Shown here piece after piece: positions 1 through 7,760 of a stretch of DNA of 64,000 nucleotides. Source of the DNA: Streptomyces sp. Tu 3180 (lineage in GTDB: Bacteria; Actinomycetota; Actinomycetes; Streptomycetales; Streptomycetaceae). The position numbers were made by a program, and so were the translations under genes. Numbering within the stretch: position 1 is the first letter of the stretch; the number at the start of each line of letters is the position of its first letter. The notes beneath the pieces were generated by a model, which saw nothing but the letters and a program-made list of their open reading frames with translations, did no database searches and was not told the DNA's origin. The stretch lies in assembly GCF_009852415.1 (NCBI RefSeq), contig NZ_WOXS01000002.1:7852001-7916000 (forward strand), written 5' to 3'.

Positions 1-148
1 GCCGCACTGCTGGAGCTCATGAACGGGAACGTAGCATTCGGCCGCCCTCCATGGCACTCGGTGCACCCGGATGCGGAACTGAGTGCTGCCATGGGCCCCG
101 GCGCAGGTCGTTCATATGATCGGGCCACCGTCGTCCCGAGGAGCCCGC

Positions 149-994
149 ATGCCGTCCGCCCGCCCCCGCGTCCTGTACGTCACCGACCTGGCCTACCCGG
201 CCCGCGGACGCCGCTACTGCGACGAGGACATCTTCCTGACCTCACGGCTGCGCGAGGACTTCGACCTGGCGCTGTGCCACCCGCGCGACGCCACCGCCCT
301 GATGGACGGCTTCGACGCCGTCGTGGTCCGCAACAGCGGCCCGGTGCTGGCCCACCAGGACGCCTACGACGCCTTCCGGACACGCGCCTCGGAGACCGGC
401 AAGCCGGTCTACAACCCGCTCACCGGCAGGGGTGACATGGCCGGCAAGCAGTACCTGCTCGACCTGAGCGCCGCCGGCCATCCGGTGATCCCCACCGTCG
501 ACCGCCCGCACGACCTGCACCTGCTGCCCGAGACGCAGCGGTACGTGGTCAAGCCCAGGCTCGGCGCCGACTCGATAGGACTGCGCGTCGTCCCCGCCGC
601 CGAGGTGCACGACCTCGTCGACGGGAGCGTCCTGGTGCAGCCGCACGTCGACTTCGCCTACGAGGTCTCCTTCTACTTCGTCGACCACGACTTCCAGTAC
701 GCCCTCCACGCCCCGCACCCCGGCCGGCGCTGGCAGCTGGAGCCGTACGAACCGACCGCCGGGGACCTGGAGTTCGCCCGGCACTTCATCGACTGGAACA
801 CCCTCGACCACGGCATCCAGCGCGTCGACGCCTGCCGCGCGCCGGGCGGCGGACTGCTGCTGGTCGAGCTGGAGGACCTCAATCCCTACCTGTCCCTCGA
901 CGCCCTCGACGAGACGGGCCGGGAGGCGTTCGTGGCCGCCATGACGGCGTCCCTGCGCCGCTTCCTGCACGACGCCGGGGTGACGGGGAGCTGA
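149..994 (+). CDS. ATP-grasp family ligase-like protein
   Basis: A 281-residue protein with the layout of an ATP-grasp enzyme. There is an N-terminal Rossmann-like segment, a central lysine-rich nucleotide-binding strand (YVVKPRLGADSIG, about residues 130-145) and a C-terminal metal-binding strand VELEDLNPY in which the acidic residues and Asn would hold Mg-ATP. These enzymes join a carboxylate to an amine or thiol through an acyl-phosphate; the substrate here is unknown. The ATG at 149 is chosen over the ATG at 83 because GAGGAG (138-143) sits five bases upstream. A TATGAT -10-like hexamer lies at 115-120. It stands alone, and no peptide or nonribosomal-synthesis genes are adjacent. It resembles glutathione-synthetase and RimK-like folds more than D-Ala-D-Ala ligase. 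It is not obviously paralogous to the peptide maturase at 28084-29067. Confidence 0.72.
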   Translation: MPSARPRVLYVTDLAYPARGRRYCDEDIFLTSRLREDFDLALCHPRDATALMDGFDAVVVRNSGPVLAHQDAYDAFRTRASETGKPVYNPLTGRGDMAGKQYLLDLSAAGHPVIPTVDRPHDLHLLPETQRYVVKPRLGADSIGLRVVPAAEVHDLVDGSVLVQPHVDFAYEVSFYFVDHDFQYALHAPHPGRRWQLEPYEPTAGDLEFARHFIDWNTLDHGIQRVDACRAPGGGLLLVELEDLNPYLSLDALDETGREAFVAAMTASLRRFLHDAGVTGS

Positions 995-1067
995 ACCCCG
1001 CGGCCCCTCGCCGCGTATCCCTCCCCGTGGGCGGATCCGCCCGCCGTGCGGCCGGAAGGAGAACAGC

Positions 1068-1730
1068 GTGGCGACACCGCCCGGGTCAGGGAAGCCGCAC
1101 GACGGCCCGCCCCCCGAACCCGTTCACGTGCTGCGCCCGCGTCCTACCGACGCGCTCGCGGAGCTGTTCCGGGAGTTCGAGCGGGAGGGCGCCGGCGGCC
1201 GCGCGCCCGCGCCGCCGCCCGCCCGGCCGGCCGGATCCGACGACAGGACGCGGGAACTCCCGCCCCTCACCGCCGGCCGGCCACCGGCGGACGGCCGCCG
1301 CTTCGGGGGACGCCGCGCCGCCCCGGCGCTCGCGGTGGCCGCCGCGGCGGCGATCGGCTTCGGCGGCGCGCTCCTGCTCACGGAACGGGACGCCGGCGAC
1401 CGCGCGGAACCCGCACCGCGGCCGCCCGCGACCGCCCCCGCCCGGCCCTCGCCGTCCCCGGCGCTCCCGGGAGTCCTGCGCGAGGGCGACGCCGGCCCCG
1501 AGGTGGCCGAACTCCAGGAACGGCTGCTGCGCGTCCCCGACGTCTACCGGAGGGGGACCACCGACGGCCGCTACGACGCCACCGTGTCCGAAGCCGTCGC
1601 CCGCTTCCAGCTCTGGTACGGCGTCCGCGGCGACGAGACCGGCGTCTACGGCGACGACACACGGCTCGCGCTGGAGTCCCGCACGGCCGACGTGAGCCGC
1701 GCCGCGGGCTCCGTCCGCCCGGGGAACTGA
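1068..1730 (+). CDS. membrane-anchored peptidoglycan-binding-domain protein
   Basis: A 220-residue protein. It has a Pro/Arg-rich cytoplasmic N-terminus containing a short amphipathic stretch (about 28-40), one hydrophobic helix (about 84-104), an Ala/Pro linker, and a C-terminal peptidoglycan_binding_1 domain (about 136-205). That domain shows the expected L-R-E-G-D-x-G-x-E-V-x-x-L-Q start and the D-G-x-Y-D-x-x-V-x-x-A-V-x-x-F-Q repeat. The topology places the domain outside the membrane, so a cell-wall contact or sensing role is inferred. The GTG start at 1068 has GGAAGGAG (1054-1061) seven bases upstream. It follows the ATP-grasp gene by 73 bases and may be cotranscribed. No catalytic domain is present. 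Confidence 0.75.
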   Translation: MATPPGSGKPHDGPPPEPVHVLRPRPTDALAELFREFEREGAGGRAPAPPPARPAGSDDRTRELPPLTAGRPPADGRRFGGRRAAPALAVAAAAAIGFGGALLLTERDAGDRAEPAPRPPATAPARPSPSPALPGVLREGDAGPEVAELQERLLRVPDVYRRGTTDGRYDATVSEAVARFQLWYGVRGDETGVYGDDTRLALESRTADVSRAAGSVRPGN

Positions 1731-1751
1731 CCCGTGCCGTGGGGCCGCGGC

Positions 1752-1766
1752 GGGGCCGGCGGCCCC
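1752..1766. terminator. short GC hairpin between convergent genes
   Basis: GGGGCC-ggc-GGCCCC, a 6-bp stem with a 3-base loop. It lies between the stop of the peptidoglycan-binding protein (1730) and the stop of the phosphatase on the other strand (1799). No T-tract follows, as is usual in streptomycetes. Confidence 0.4.
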
Positions 1767-1798
1767 GGAACGGGGCGGGCGCCCGTCCGCCGCACGCC

Positions 1799-4219
1799 CT
1801 ACGGCTCGTCGTGCCCCTGCGGCTTCCCGGGCAGGCGGATGTCCAGGACGCACACGTCGTCGCGGCGCTCCCCCTCCAGCATCGCGTCCAGCAGCGCCCC
1901 CAGGGAGCCGGTCGCGTGGTCCGGGCGGGCCGCCACGGCCTCGGCCAGACGCCCGAGCCCCACGTCGATGCTCTCCGGGGGCCGCTCCACCAGGCCGTCC
2001 GTGTACAGCAGGATCCGGTCGCCCGGTTGCAGACGGCACTCGGCCTCTTCGTAGCGCGGCGCGGTGGACGCGCCGAGCAGCATGCCGCTGGGGCGCCGCA
2101 GATAGGTCACCTCGCCGTCGCGCAGCAGCAGCGGCGGGGTGTGTCCCGCCTGCGCCCAGACCAGGCGCCGCTCCCCGGGGTCGTAGCGGGCCAGGACCAT
2201 GGTCGCGGTGCCGTGGGTGTCCCGGGAGTGCAGCAGCAGCGTGTTGAGCCGGGCGAGCGCGCCGGTCAGCGAGGAGCCGGTGATGACCATGCCCTTGGCG
2301 GTGAAGCGCAGCTGGGCCATGGTGGCCACGGCGCCGATCCCGTGTCCGGCGACGTCACCGACGACGAACAGGGCGTCGCCGTCGGGCAGTTCGATGGCGC
2401 TGAACCAGTCACCGCCCACGTGTATGCCCGCCTGGGCGGGGAGGTAGGCGACCTCGACGCGCAGTCCGGCCAGGTTCACCGCCCGTCGGGGCAGGGGCAG
2501 CAGGGCGTTCTGCAGGCGGGCGACCAGGGTCCGCTCGGCCTGGAGCACGTCGTGCTGGGTGAGGATCGCCTGCTCGCTCTCCACCAGGGCCAGTTCGGCC
2601 CGGCGCCGGGCGGTCAGGTCCTGCACGAAGCCGTGCACCTCGACGGGCGTGCCGCGCAGGTCCGTCACGGCCTCGGCGACCAGACGCAGGTGCCGTACGC
2701 CGTGTGCGGTGCGGACCCGGAACGGGACGTCGAACGGCAGGCCCTCGCCGGCCAGGCCGCCGACGGCGTGGCTCAGGGCGGACCGGTCCTCGGGCACCGC
2801 GAGTCCGGGGAGGTCGGCGAGCCGGACGGGCCCGTCCGCCGGGTCCCGGTCGAGGATCGCGAAGACCTGCGACGACCAGGACACCTCACGCGTGCTCAGG
2901 TTCCAGTTGGCCCAGCCGAGGTTGCCCAGCCGCTGCAGGTCGGCGAGCCGCTGCTCCTGCCGGTCGGAGGAGGCGTGCCGGAGCCACGTGACGACCAGCG
3001 AGTCCCCCAGCCGGGCCACCCGTACGGAGTACATGGACAACGCCGTGACCCCGTCCGCCACCTCGTGACGGGCGAACGGCCGCCCCTCGTACGGCTCCCC
3101 GGTGGCGAGCGCGTCCAGGCAGCCCTGCCACAGCGGTTCGTCCGTCAGGCCGGGCCAGTACTCGCGCAGCCGCCGGCCGACCGGGTCGTCCCCGGTGCCG
3201 CCCAGTACGGCGGCCGCCTGCGCCGTCGCGGCGTCGACGCGGAAGTCCGTGGTCTCGCCGCAGGGACCGCGCAGCGGGGACAGCAGCATCACCGCGACGG
3301 GCAGTGCCTCGAACAGGGGCCGCAGGGCGTCCGGGTGAGCGGCGGCCGCCGGTCGCGCCGGGACGGCGAACGTGCGCAGCCGTCCGGCACACAGCCGGGC
3401 GACCCCCTCCAGATGGGTGCGGTCGCGCGGGGTGAACACCCCGGAGCGCCCGCGCAGCACACCGATGCAGACCTCGGCGCCCTCCCCGGCGGGCACGGGC
3501 AGCCAGGCCCGCGACCGCCACCGCTCGGGGGGGTCGCCGATCAGCAGGTACCGCTCGCTGTCCTCGGCGAAGTCCTCCAGCCAGCGCGGCGCACCGGACC
3601 GGAGGGCGTCCAGGATCGCGATTCCGTTGAAGGGGGGCACCTGGCGCCACCGGGCGGCGAGCCGTTCGTCGATTCCGGCGTGGCCGACCAGCTCGAGCCC
3701 TCCGCCGGGCCGGCGGGCGTAGATCATGACCGAGTCCGCGCCCAGGTCCGGCGCGAGGTGTTCCAGCAGGCACCGGGCCAGGTCCCGGGGCGAGTCCGCG
3801 TGGACGAGGGCGCGGCCGAGGCGGGCCAGCGCGGCGGCGACGTCGTCCGGAGCGGACGGGGCCACCGACGGGCCGGCCTCGGGGAGGCCGGACGCCGCGC
3901 CACGGGTGTCCGCCGCGGAGCGTGCCCCGGGTCCGCCGGCGCCGGACCGGGCGGGCGCCGGGTCGCCCAGGGTGATCCAGCACTCCTCCAGCAGGGTGCG
4001 GCGGGCCGCCTTGGCGCGCTGGAGCAGCGTCTCGTCCGCGGCGTCCGCGGAGCAGCCGGTCAGGGCCATCACGACGCCTTTGGCTCGTTCCACGACGGCC
4101 GACGTCGCCGCCTGCTCGCGCAACCGGTCCATCTCGGCGCGTTGCCGGGCGACGACCCTGGCCAGTTCGGCCAGGTCGGGCGCGGATCCGGGCTCCGCCG
4201 GGGTAACGGAGTCGCTCAT
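1799..4219 (-). CDS. ANTAR-GAF-PAS-SpoIIE (PP2C) serine phosphatase
   Basis: About 806 residues. The N-terminus (about 20-85) is an ANTAR-like helical bundle with the V-V-E-R-A-K-G-V-V-M signature. It is followed by a GAF domain (about 130-285), two PAS-like domains (about 300-420 and 430-560) and a C-terminal SpoIIE/PP2C phosphatase (about 590-800). The phosphatase shows the metal-binding motifs VGGDWF, VGDVAGHG and YTDGLVE, and a final R-D-D-V. SpoIIE-type phosphatases dephosphorylate anti-anti-sigma factors in partner-switching cascades. Unlike the other two phosphatases in this window it has no HATPase kinase domain. The start is uncertain: ATG 4219 begins the conserved part, ATG 4240 is an alternative, and neither has a clear Shine-Dalgarno. 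Joining an RNA-binding ANTAR module to a phosphatase is the notable feature. Confidence 0.8.
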   Translation of the reverse strand: MSDSVTPAEPGSAPDLAELARVVARQRAEMDRLREQAATSAVVERAKGVVMALTGCSADAADETLLQRAKAARRTLLEECWITLGDPAPARSGAGGPGARSAADTRGAASGLPEAGPSVAPSAPDDVAAALARLGRALVHADSPRDLARCLLEHLAPDLGADSVMIYARRPGGGLELVGHAGIDERLAARWRQVPPFNGIAILDALRSGAPRWLEDFAEDSERYLLIGDPPERWRSRAWLPVPAGEGAEVCIGVLRGRSGVFTPRDRTHLEGVARLCAGRLRTFAVPARPAAAAHPDALRPLFEALPVAVMLLSPLRGPCGETTDFRVDAATAQAAAVLGGTGDDPVGRRLREYWPGLTDEPLWQGCLDALATGEPYEGRPFARHEVADGVTALSMYSVRVARLGDSLVVTWLRHASSDRQEQRLADLQRLGNLGWANWNLSTREVSWSSQVFAILDRDPADGPVRLADLPGLAVPEDRSALSHAVGGLAGEGLPFDVPFRVRTAHGVRHLRLVAEAVTDLRGTPVEVHGFVQDLTARRRAELALVESEQAILTQHDVLQAERTLVARLQNALLPLPRRAVNLAGLRVEVAYLPAQAGIHVGGDWFSAIELPDGDALFVVGDVAGHGIGAVATMAQLRFTAKGMVITGSSLTGALARLNTLLLHSRDTHGTATMVLARYDPGERRLVWAQAGHTPPLLLRDGEVTYLRRPSGMLLGASTAPRYEEAECRLQPGDRILLYTDGLVERPPESIDVGLGRLAEAVAARPDHATGSLGALLDAMLEGERRDDVCVLDIRLPGKPQGHDEP

Positions 4220-4252
4220 CACGCGACGAGCATGGCACATCAAGACGTACAG

Positions 4253-4289
4253 GATCACCGGTCCGACGGCCGGGAATTCACCGGTGATC
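4253..4289. promoter_or_regulatory. 10-bp inverted repeat upstream of the ANTAR-SpoIIE gene
   Basis: GATCACCGGT (4253-4262) and its exact complement ACCGGTGATC (4280-4289) are separated by 17 bases. They lie 34-70 bases upstream of the phosphatase start and could form an operator or a leader hairpin. No protein can be assigned to it. Confidence 0.4.
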
Positions 4290-4422
4290 AGGCCGGGGAC
4301 CTGCCCGTGCGCACTGCGTCGCCCGGCGCCTGCGGAACGCCACCGGCGGCCGGCGCGCGCGCCTTCGGCGCCCCCGTGCCGGCGTGCGGGCGCCGCCCCG
4401 TCGGACCGGGCGGGACCCGGGG

Positions 4423-4797
4423 TCAGCGGTGGGTGTCGGCCAGGGCCCGGGTGACCGCCCGCACGCTGCGCGCGATGTGCTGCAGCTGCGTGACCTCCGC
4501 CGCGTACAGCTTGATCGTGTGCTCGATGACGCCTTCCTGCAGTCCCAGCCGGGGCAGATCGGCCCGCGCGGTCTGCAGGGCGGTGCGCGCCACCCGGATC
4601 TCGTGCTCGACCTGGATCTGGGCGTGCCGGGCCAGCAGGACGGGGCGCCGGACGAACGCCGGATAGCTCGCGTAGCGCGCCGGCACCAGCTCGCGCAGCC
4701 ACTTGGCCGCCGAGCGTTCCCAGTCGTAGCTGCCGGGCGTCTTGACCTGGCAGGGCCAGTCCGGACCGAGGCGCGTGGAGGTCAGGGGCATGATCAT
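4423..4797 (-). CDS. conserved hypothetical protein, 124 aa
   Basis: A small soluble protein with no recognised domain. The N-terminal third contains several Trp/Pro/Tyr residues, and the C-terminal two thirds look alpha-helical and amphipathic (V-E-H-E-I-R-V-A-R-T-A-L and L-Y-A-A-E-V-T-Q-L-Q-H-I-A), as in a helical bundle. ATG 4797 is preceded by CGGAAGCG; ATG 4791 is a possible internal start. It lies between the RpiR-type regulator and the ANTAR phosphatase on the same strand. The AT-rich stretch about 200 bases upstream probably carries its promoter. No function is proposed. Confidence 0.62.
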   Translation of the reverse strand: MIMPLTSTRLGPDWPCQVKTPGSYDWERSAAKWLRELVPARYASYPAFVRRPVLLARHAQIQVEHEIRVARTALQTARADLPRLGLQEGVIEHTIKLYAAEVTQLQHIARSVRAVTRALADTHR

Positions 4798-4990
4798 CGC
4801 TTCCGGGTGTACGGCGTCGTGGGGTGGACGACGGGACGTGGCGGCCCCGGCCTAGGGGATGACCGGGGCCGCCACGGGCGGCCGGGCGGGGATGCCCGGC
4901 CCGACACCCGGGCCGCCGGAGCGGGTAGGAGCCGGAGGCGTCGGGTGTTCGCGCAGGAGCCCGGTCCGGAAGGGCCGGGCCGTGATCCGT

Positions 4991-5036
4991 GAGCAGTATT
5001 TATATATGCCATCCGGTTTTCAAGACGTATGAAAAC
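4991..5036 (-). promoter_or_regulatory. AT-rich promoter/operator island with palindrome
   Basis: A conspicuously AT-rich patch in very GC-rich DNA. It holds the perfect inverted repeat GTTTTCA-n7-TGAAAAC (5016-5036). Read on the minus strand, TTGAAA and AATACT hexamers are spaced 17 bases apart, resembling a housekeeping promoter. The repeat overlaps the putative -35, as an operator would. It would drive the 124-aa gene. The neighbouring RpiR regulator (5120-6037) is a candidate ligand, but this is inference. Confidence 0.45.
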
Positions 5037-5076
5037 ATTCATGCGTGCTTTGACGGGGGTGGTCCGCTCGGGGCCT

Positions 5077-5119
5077 GCCGCGCCCCGTGGGGCGGGATCC
5101 CGGCGGGACGGGGCGCGGC
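5077..5119 (-). terminator. intrinsic terminator of the RpiR-type gene
   Basis: GCCGCGCCCCGT (5077-5088) pairs perfectly with ACGGGGCGCGGC (5108-5119) around a 19-base loop, directly beyond the stop codon at 5120. The same stem separates this gene from the AT-rich promoter island. Confidence 0.7.
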
Positions 5120-6037
5120 TCAGTCCTTGAGGAAGAACTGGTGCTGGTCGGCGACCTGTTCGTACTCGTCGAGCCGGGCCTGCGTCCGCTCCGGGTCCGC
5201 GTCCGTCATGGCCTGGAGCAGCGCCGCGCACATCACGCCCGGGGCGGCGTAGGAGTCGAAGACCAGCCGCGATCCGGTGCCGGTGGCGAAGGTGACGTCG
5301 GCCTCGTCCGCGATCGGGCCCAGCGCCAGGTCGGTGATCAGCGCGACCTTCAGCCCGGCGTCGCGCGCCACCCGCACCGCCGTCAGGGTCTCCTGGGCGT
5401 GCCGGGGCATCGAGAACGCCAGCACCCAGGTGCCGCCCGCCTCCCGTGACTGCAGCAGCGCGTCGTAGGCGACGCTGCCGCCCAGGGTCACGAGCCGCAC
5501 GTCCGGGTGGATGCGGCGGGCGGCATAGGCGAAGTACTCGGCGAGGGAGACGGAGATGCGCAGGCCGAGGACCGTGAGCGGCGCGGACGCCGACAGCCGG
5601 CGGCCGACCTCGATGACCCGGTCGGCGTCGGCGAAGTCCCGCCGCAGGTTCTCCAGGTTCTCGATCTCGGCGTCGACCGCCGCCTGGAGCTCGTTGCCCC
5701 GGTTCTCCTCGGCGGGGCCGCCGGCGCGGGTCCCGAGGGCGATCGACTGGAGCCTCTCCCGCAGCGCGGGGTAACCGCTGAAGCCGACCGCCGAGGCGAA
5801 CCGGGTCACCGAGGGCTGGCTCACCCCGACCCGGTCCGCGAGCTCCGTGATCGGCAGGAACGCCGCCTCGGTGATGTGCTCGATCAGGTACTGGGCGATG
5901 CGCCGCTGGCCGGGGGAGAGGCGGGGGCGGTCGAACAGGGTGCGCAGCTGGGAGGTCGGGGACAACTCCGTGTCCTGGCCCGCCTTCCCCGAGGTGATCG
6001 CGGATGCCTGTGCGCGTGCCTGCTGCGGCGATGGCAC
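5120..6037 (-). CDS. MurR/RpiR family transcriptional regulator (HTH + SIS)
   Basis: About 305 residues. An N-terminal HTH_6 domain (about 28-105, with ITELADRVGVSQPSVTRFA as the recognition region) is followed by a SIS sugar-phosphate isomerase fold (about 145-285). RpiR proteins sense phosphosugars through the SIS domain and repress or activate sugar-catabolic operons. GTG 6037 is chosen over GTG 6061 because AAGGAGG lies seven bases before it. No sugar operon is adjacent, so the target is unclear; a palindromic site lies just downstream at 5016-5036. Length and domain order are typical of the family. Confidence 0.85.
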   Translation of the reverse strand: MPSPQQARAQASAITSGKAGQDTELSPTSQLRTLFDRPRLSPGQRRIAQYLIEHITEAAFLPITELADRVGVSQPSVTRFASAVGFSGYPALRERLQSIALGTRAGGPAEENRGNELQAAVDAEIENLENLRRDFADADRVIEVGRRLSASAPLTVLGLRISVSLAEYFAYAARRIHPDVRLVTLGGSVAYDALLQSREAGGTWVLAFSMPRHAQETLTAVRVARDAGLKVALITDLALGPIADEADVTFATGTGSRLVFDSYAAPGVMCAALLQAMTDADPERTQARLDEYEQVADQHQFFLKD

Positions 6038-6236
6038 CGGTGCGCCTCCTTCGTCTCCCACGGGGGTTCAACATAGCTCACGCACCGTGGTGGCCAGGCC
6101 CCTCGCCGGAACGCATCGGCCCGCTTCCCCAGGGATATCCCCGCGACGCGGGGGAACCCGCCGCCGTACGGCGAGGCGGACGCAAGCCCCCGTGACAGCG
6201 GACGAGAGCCACACGACACACGAGGAGTCACCGGAC

Positions 6237-6398
6237 ATGACCGTCCCCGAGGAGAACCGGCCGAAGACCCGGGACACCGACGACACCATCGAGCAGCGGG
6301 AGGAGAACGAGACGCGCGACCGGGGCGCCACCGGCCGCACGATGCGCGAGGCGCTGGAGGAGGCCGAGGTGCGGCCCGACGACTTCGACGAACGCTGA
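6237..6398 (+). CDS. small acidic hypothetical protein, 53 aa
   Basis: A highly charged 53-residue protein rich in Glu, Asp, Arg and Thr, with no hydrophobic segment or cysteine. CGAGGAG (6221-6227) lies nine bases before ATG 6237, which is good support for translation. The sequence looks intrinsically disordered with a short helical end (T-M-R-E-A-L-E-E-A-E-V). It lies just upstream of the FhaA-like gene on the same strand, 50 bases away. No function is proposed. Confidence 0.6.
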   Translation: MTVPEENRPKTRDTDDTIEQREENETRDRGATGRTMREALEEAEVRPDDFDER

Positions 6399-6448
6399 CC
6401 CTCCCTCCCCCCGTCCCCGACGCGCACACGTTTCGGCAGGTGGAAAGC

Positions 6449-6850
6449 ATGGGCGCCCTGAGCGCGCTGGAAGAGGCACTGGAGAACCGATGGGAGGCGC
6501 TGTGGGCGCGGATGGCCGGCCGGGACCCGGTCGAACTCGTCGACGCCCTGCGGCGGGAGTGCGACAGCCACGCCGTGGTGTGCCGCGCGGGCCGGGTGAT
6601 GGTCCCCAACGCCTACGACGTGGAGCTCGCCGACGAGGTGTACGACCAACTGGCGCACCGCGGCAGCCGCGTCGGGCAGGCGCTGACCGACAGCCTGGCC
6701 CGGCACGCCGCGCGCCACGGCTACGCGTGGGCGGGCCCGCTCGCGGTGCACGTCCGCAGGTCCGGTGACGTGCCCAACGGCCGTTACCGGGTGGCGAGCA
6801 GTGTGATGCCGCACGTGAGCGCCGAGGGCTTCCAGCGGGCCGGGCGGTAG
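6449..6850 (+). CDS. stand-alone FhaA N-terminal domain (DUF3662) protein
   Basis: A 133-residue protein that matches almost entirely the N-terminal domain of actinobacterial FhaA. It has L-E-N-R-W-E-A-L-W near the start, L-R-R-E-C-D, then V-M-V-P-N-A-Y-D-V-E-L and V-R-R-S-G-D-V-P-N-G-R-Y-R-V at the end. In full-length FhaA this domain is followed by a phosphothreonine-binding FHA domain, and the protein binds Ser/Thr-kinase substrates in cell-wall control. Here the FHA domain is absent and the stop at 6850 comes straight after the domain. ATG 6449 has a GGAAAG upstream; GTG 6440 is an alternative. It is likely a paralogue rather than the main fhaA, which normally sits with pknA/pknB and rodA/pbpA. 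Confidence 0.72.
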   Translation: MGALSALEEALENRWEALWARMAGRDPVELVDALRRECDSHAVVCRAGRVMVPNAYDVELADEVYDQLAHRGSRVGQALTDSLARHAARHGYAWAGPLAVHVRRSGDVPNGRYRVASSVMPHVSAEGFQRAGR

Positions 6851-7212
6851 CGGCCGCAGCCGCGTCGGCGGACCGTGATCGCGCGATCCGTGCCGCCGGC
6901 CGGCCGCCCGGCGAACCGGCCGAGCCCCCTGGCTCCGGTCCGCGTCCCCGCCGGGCGGGGCCACGGCCCTCCGGGACCGGGACGCACACCCGCCCCCGCG
7001 GAGCGGGCAGGCGGGACCGCACCGTCGAGCGCTCCGCGGCTTCCCCCGCGGCACCGACGAGAACGCGGCGGTCGACGCCGGGGCGGCACAGGGCGGGATC
7101 CCCGCCCCCCGTGAACGCCGTGCCGGAGCCCGGCGGACGGCAGGGGAGGCACCCGGCGGACTCGGCGCCGGACGTGCCGCCCCGGGCCGCACCCCGTGCC
7201 GCCCGCCGGGCG
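6851..7212. other. intergenic region, no gene seen
   Basis: 362 bases between convergent genes (FhaA-like on plus, acetyltransferase on minus). Open frames across it have Arg/Pro/Gly-rich compositions typical of non-coding GC-rich DNA. No convincing hairpin or promoter was recognised. Confidence 0.5.
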
Positions 7213-7716
7213 TCACCGTGCCCGGCGCACCACGGCCGGGGCCCGCGCGGCGAGTTCCTCGAGCGGGGCGCCGGTCAGCCGGCACACCGTCCACTCCTCC
7301 AGGAGTTCCGCGCCCAGCGCCTTGTAGAAGGCGATCGCCGGCTCGTTCCAGTCCAGCACCACCCACTCGAAGCGCTCGAAGCCGTTCTCCCGGCAGATCG
7401 CCGCCAGGGCGGCGAGCAGCGCCCTGCCGTGCCCGGCGCCCCGGGTGTGCGGGCGCACGTAGAGGTCCTCCAGGTACATGCCGCGCGTGCCGGTCCAGGT
7501 CGAGAAGCGGGGGAACCACAGCGCGAACCCCACCACGGCGCCGGTCGTGTCGTCCTCGGCGATCAGGACGGAGGCGGCGGGGTGCTCGCCGAACAGCGCG
7601 GCACGCAGCTGTTCCTCGGTGGCGCGGGCCTGCTCGGCGGCCTTCTCGTAGGCGGCGAGTTCGCGGACCAACGCGTGGATCTCGGGGACGTCGTGGACGG
7701 TGGCTTCTCTGATCAT
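7213..7716 (-). CDS. GNAT family N-acetyltransferase
   Basis: A 167-residue single-domain acetyltransferase. It shows the canonical order: beta-alpha start I-R-E-A-T-V-H-D, the M-Y-L-E-D-L-Y-V strand, the acetyl-CoA pyrophosphate loop V-R-P-H-T-R-G-A-G-H-G-R-A-L-L, and the C-terminal W-N-E-P-A-I-A-F-Y-K-A-L-G-A motif. The sequence is close to the diamine/spermidine-type (SAT-like) GNAT group. That group acetylates primary amines with acetyl-CoA, but the substrate cannot be fixed from sequence. ATG 7716 matches the usual family start. The gene is 44 bases downstream of the kinase gene on the same strand. Confidence 0.85.
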   Translation of the reverse strand: MIREATVHDVPEIHALVRELAAYEKAAEQARATEEQLRAALFGEHPAASVLIAEDDTTGAVVGFALWFPRFSTWTGTRGMYLEDLYVRPHTRGAGHGRALLAALAAICRENGFERFEWVVLDWNEPAIAFYKALGAELLEEWTVCRLTGAPLEELAARAPAVVRRAR

Positions 7717-7760
7717 GGACGAGAGCCTGCTGTGCCGGGCCGGTCCGCGTCCAGCCGGTT

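Noticed and set aside
1046..4666. A plus-strand open frame of about 1,200 codons running antiparallel to the ANTAR phosphatase
   Set aside because: Composition is Arg/Gly/Pro-rich without domains, and the minus strand carries a clear multi-domain protein. Long shadow frames are expected in very GC-rich DNA.
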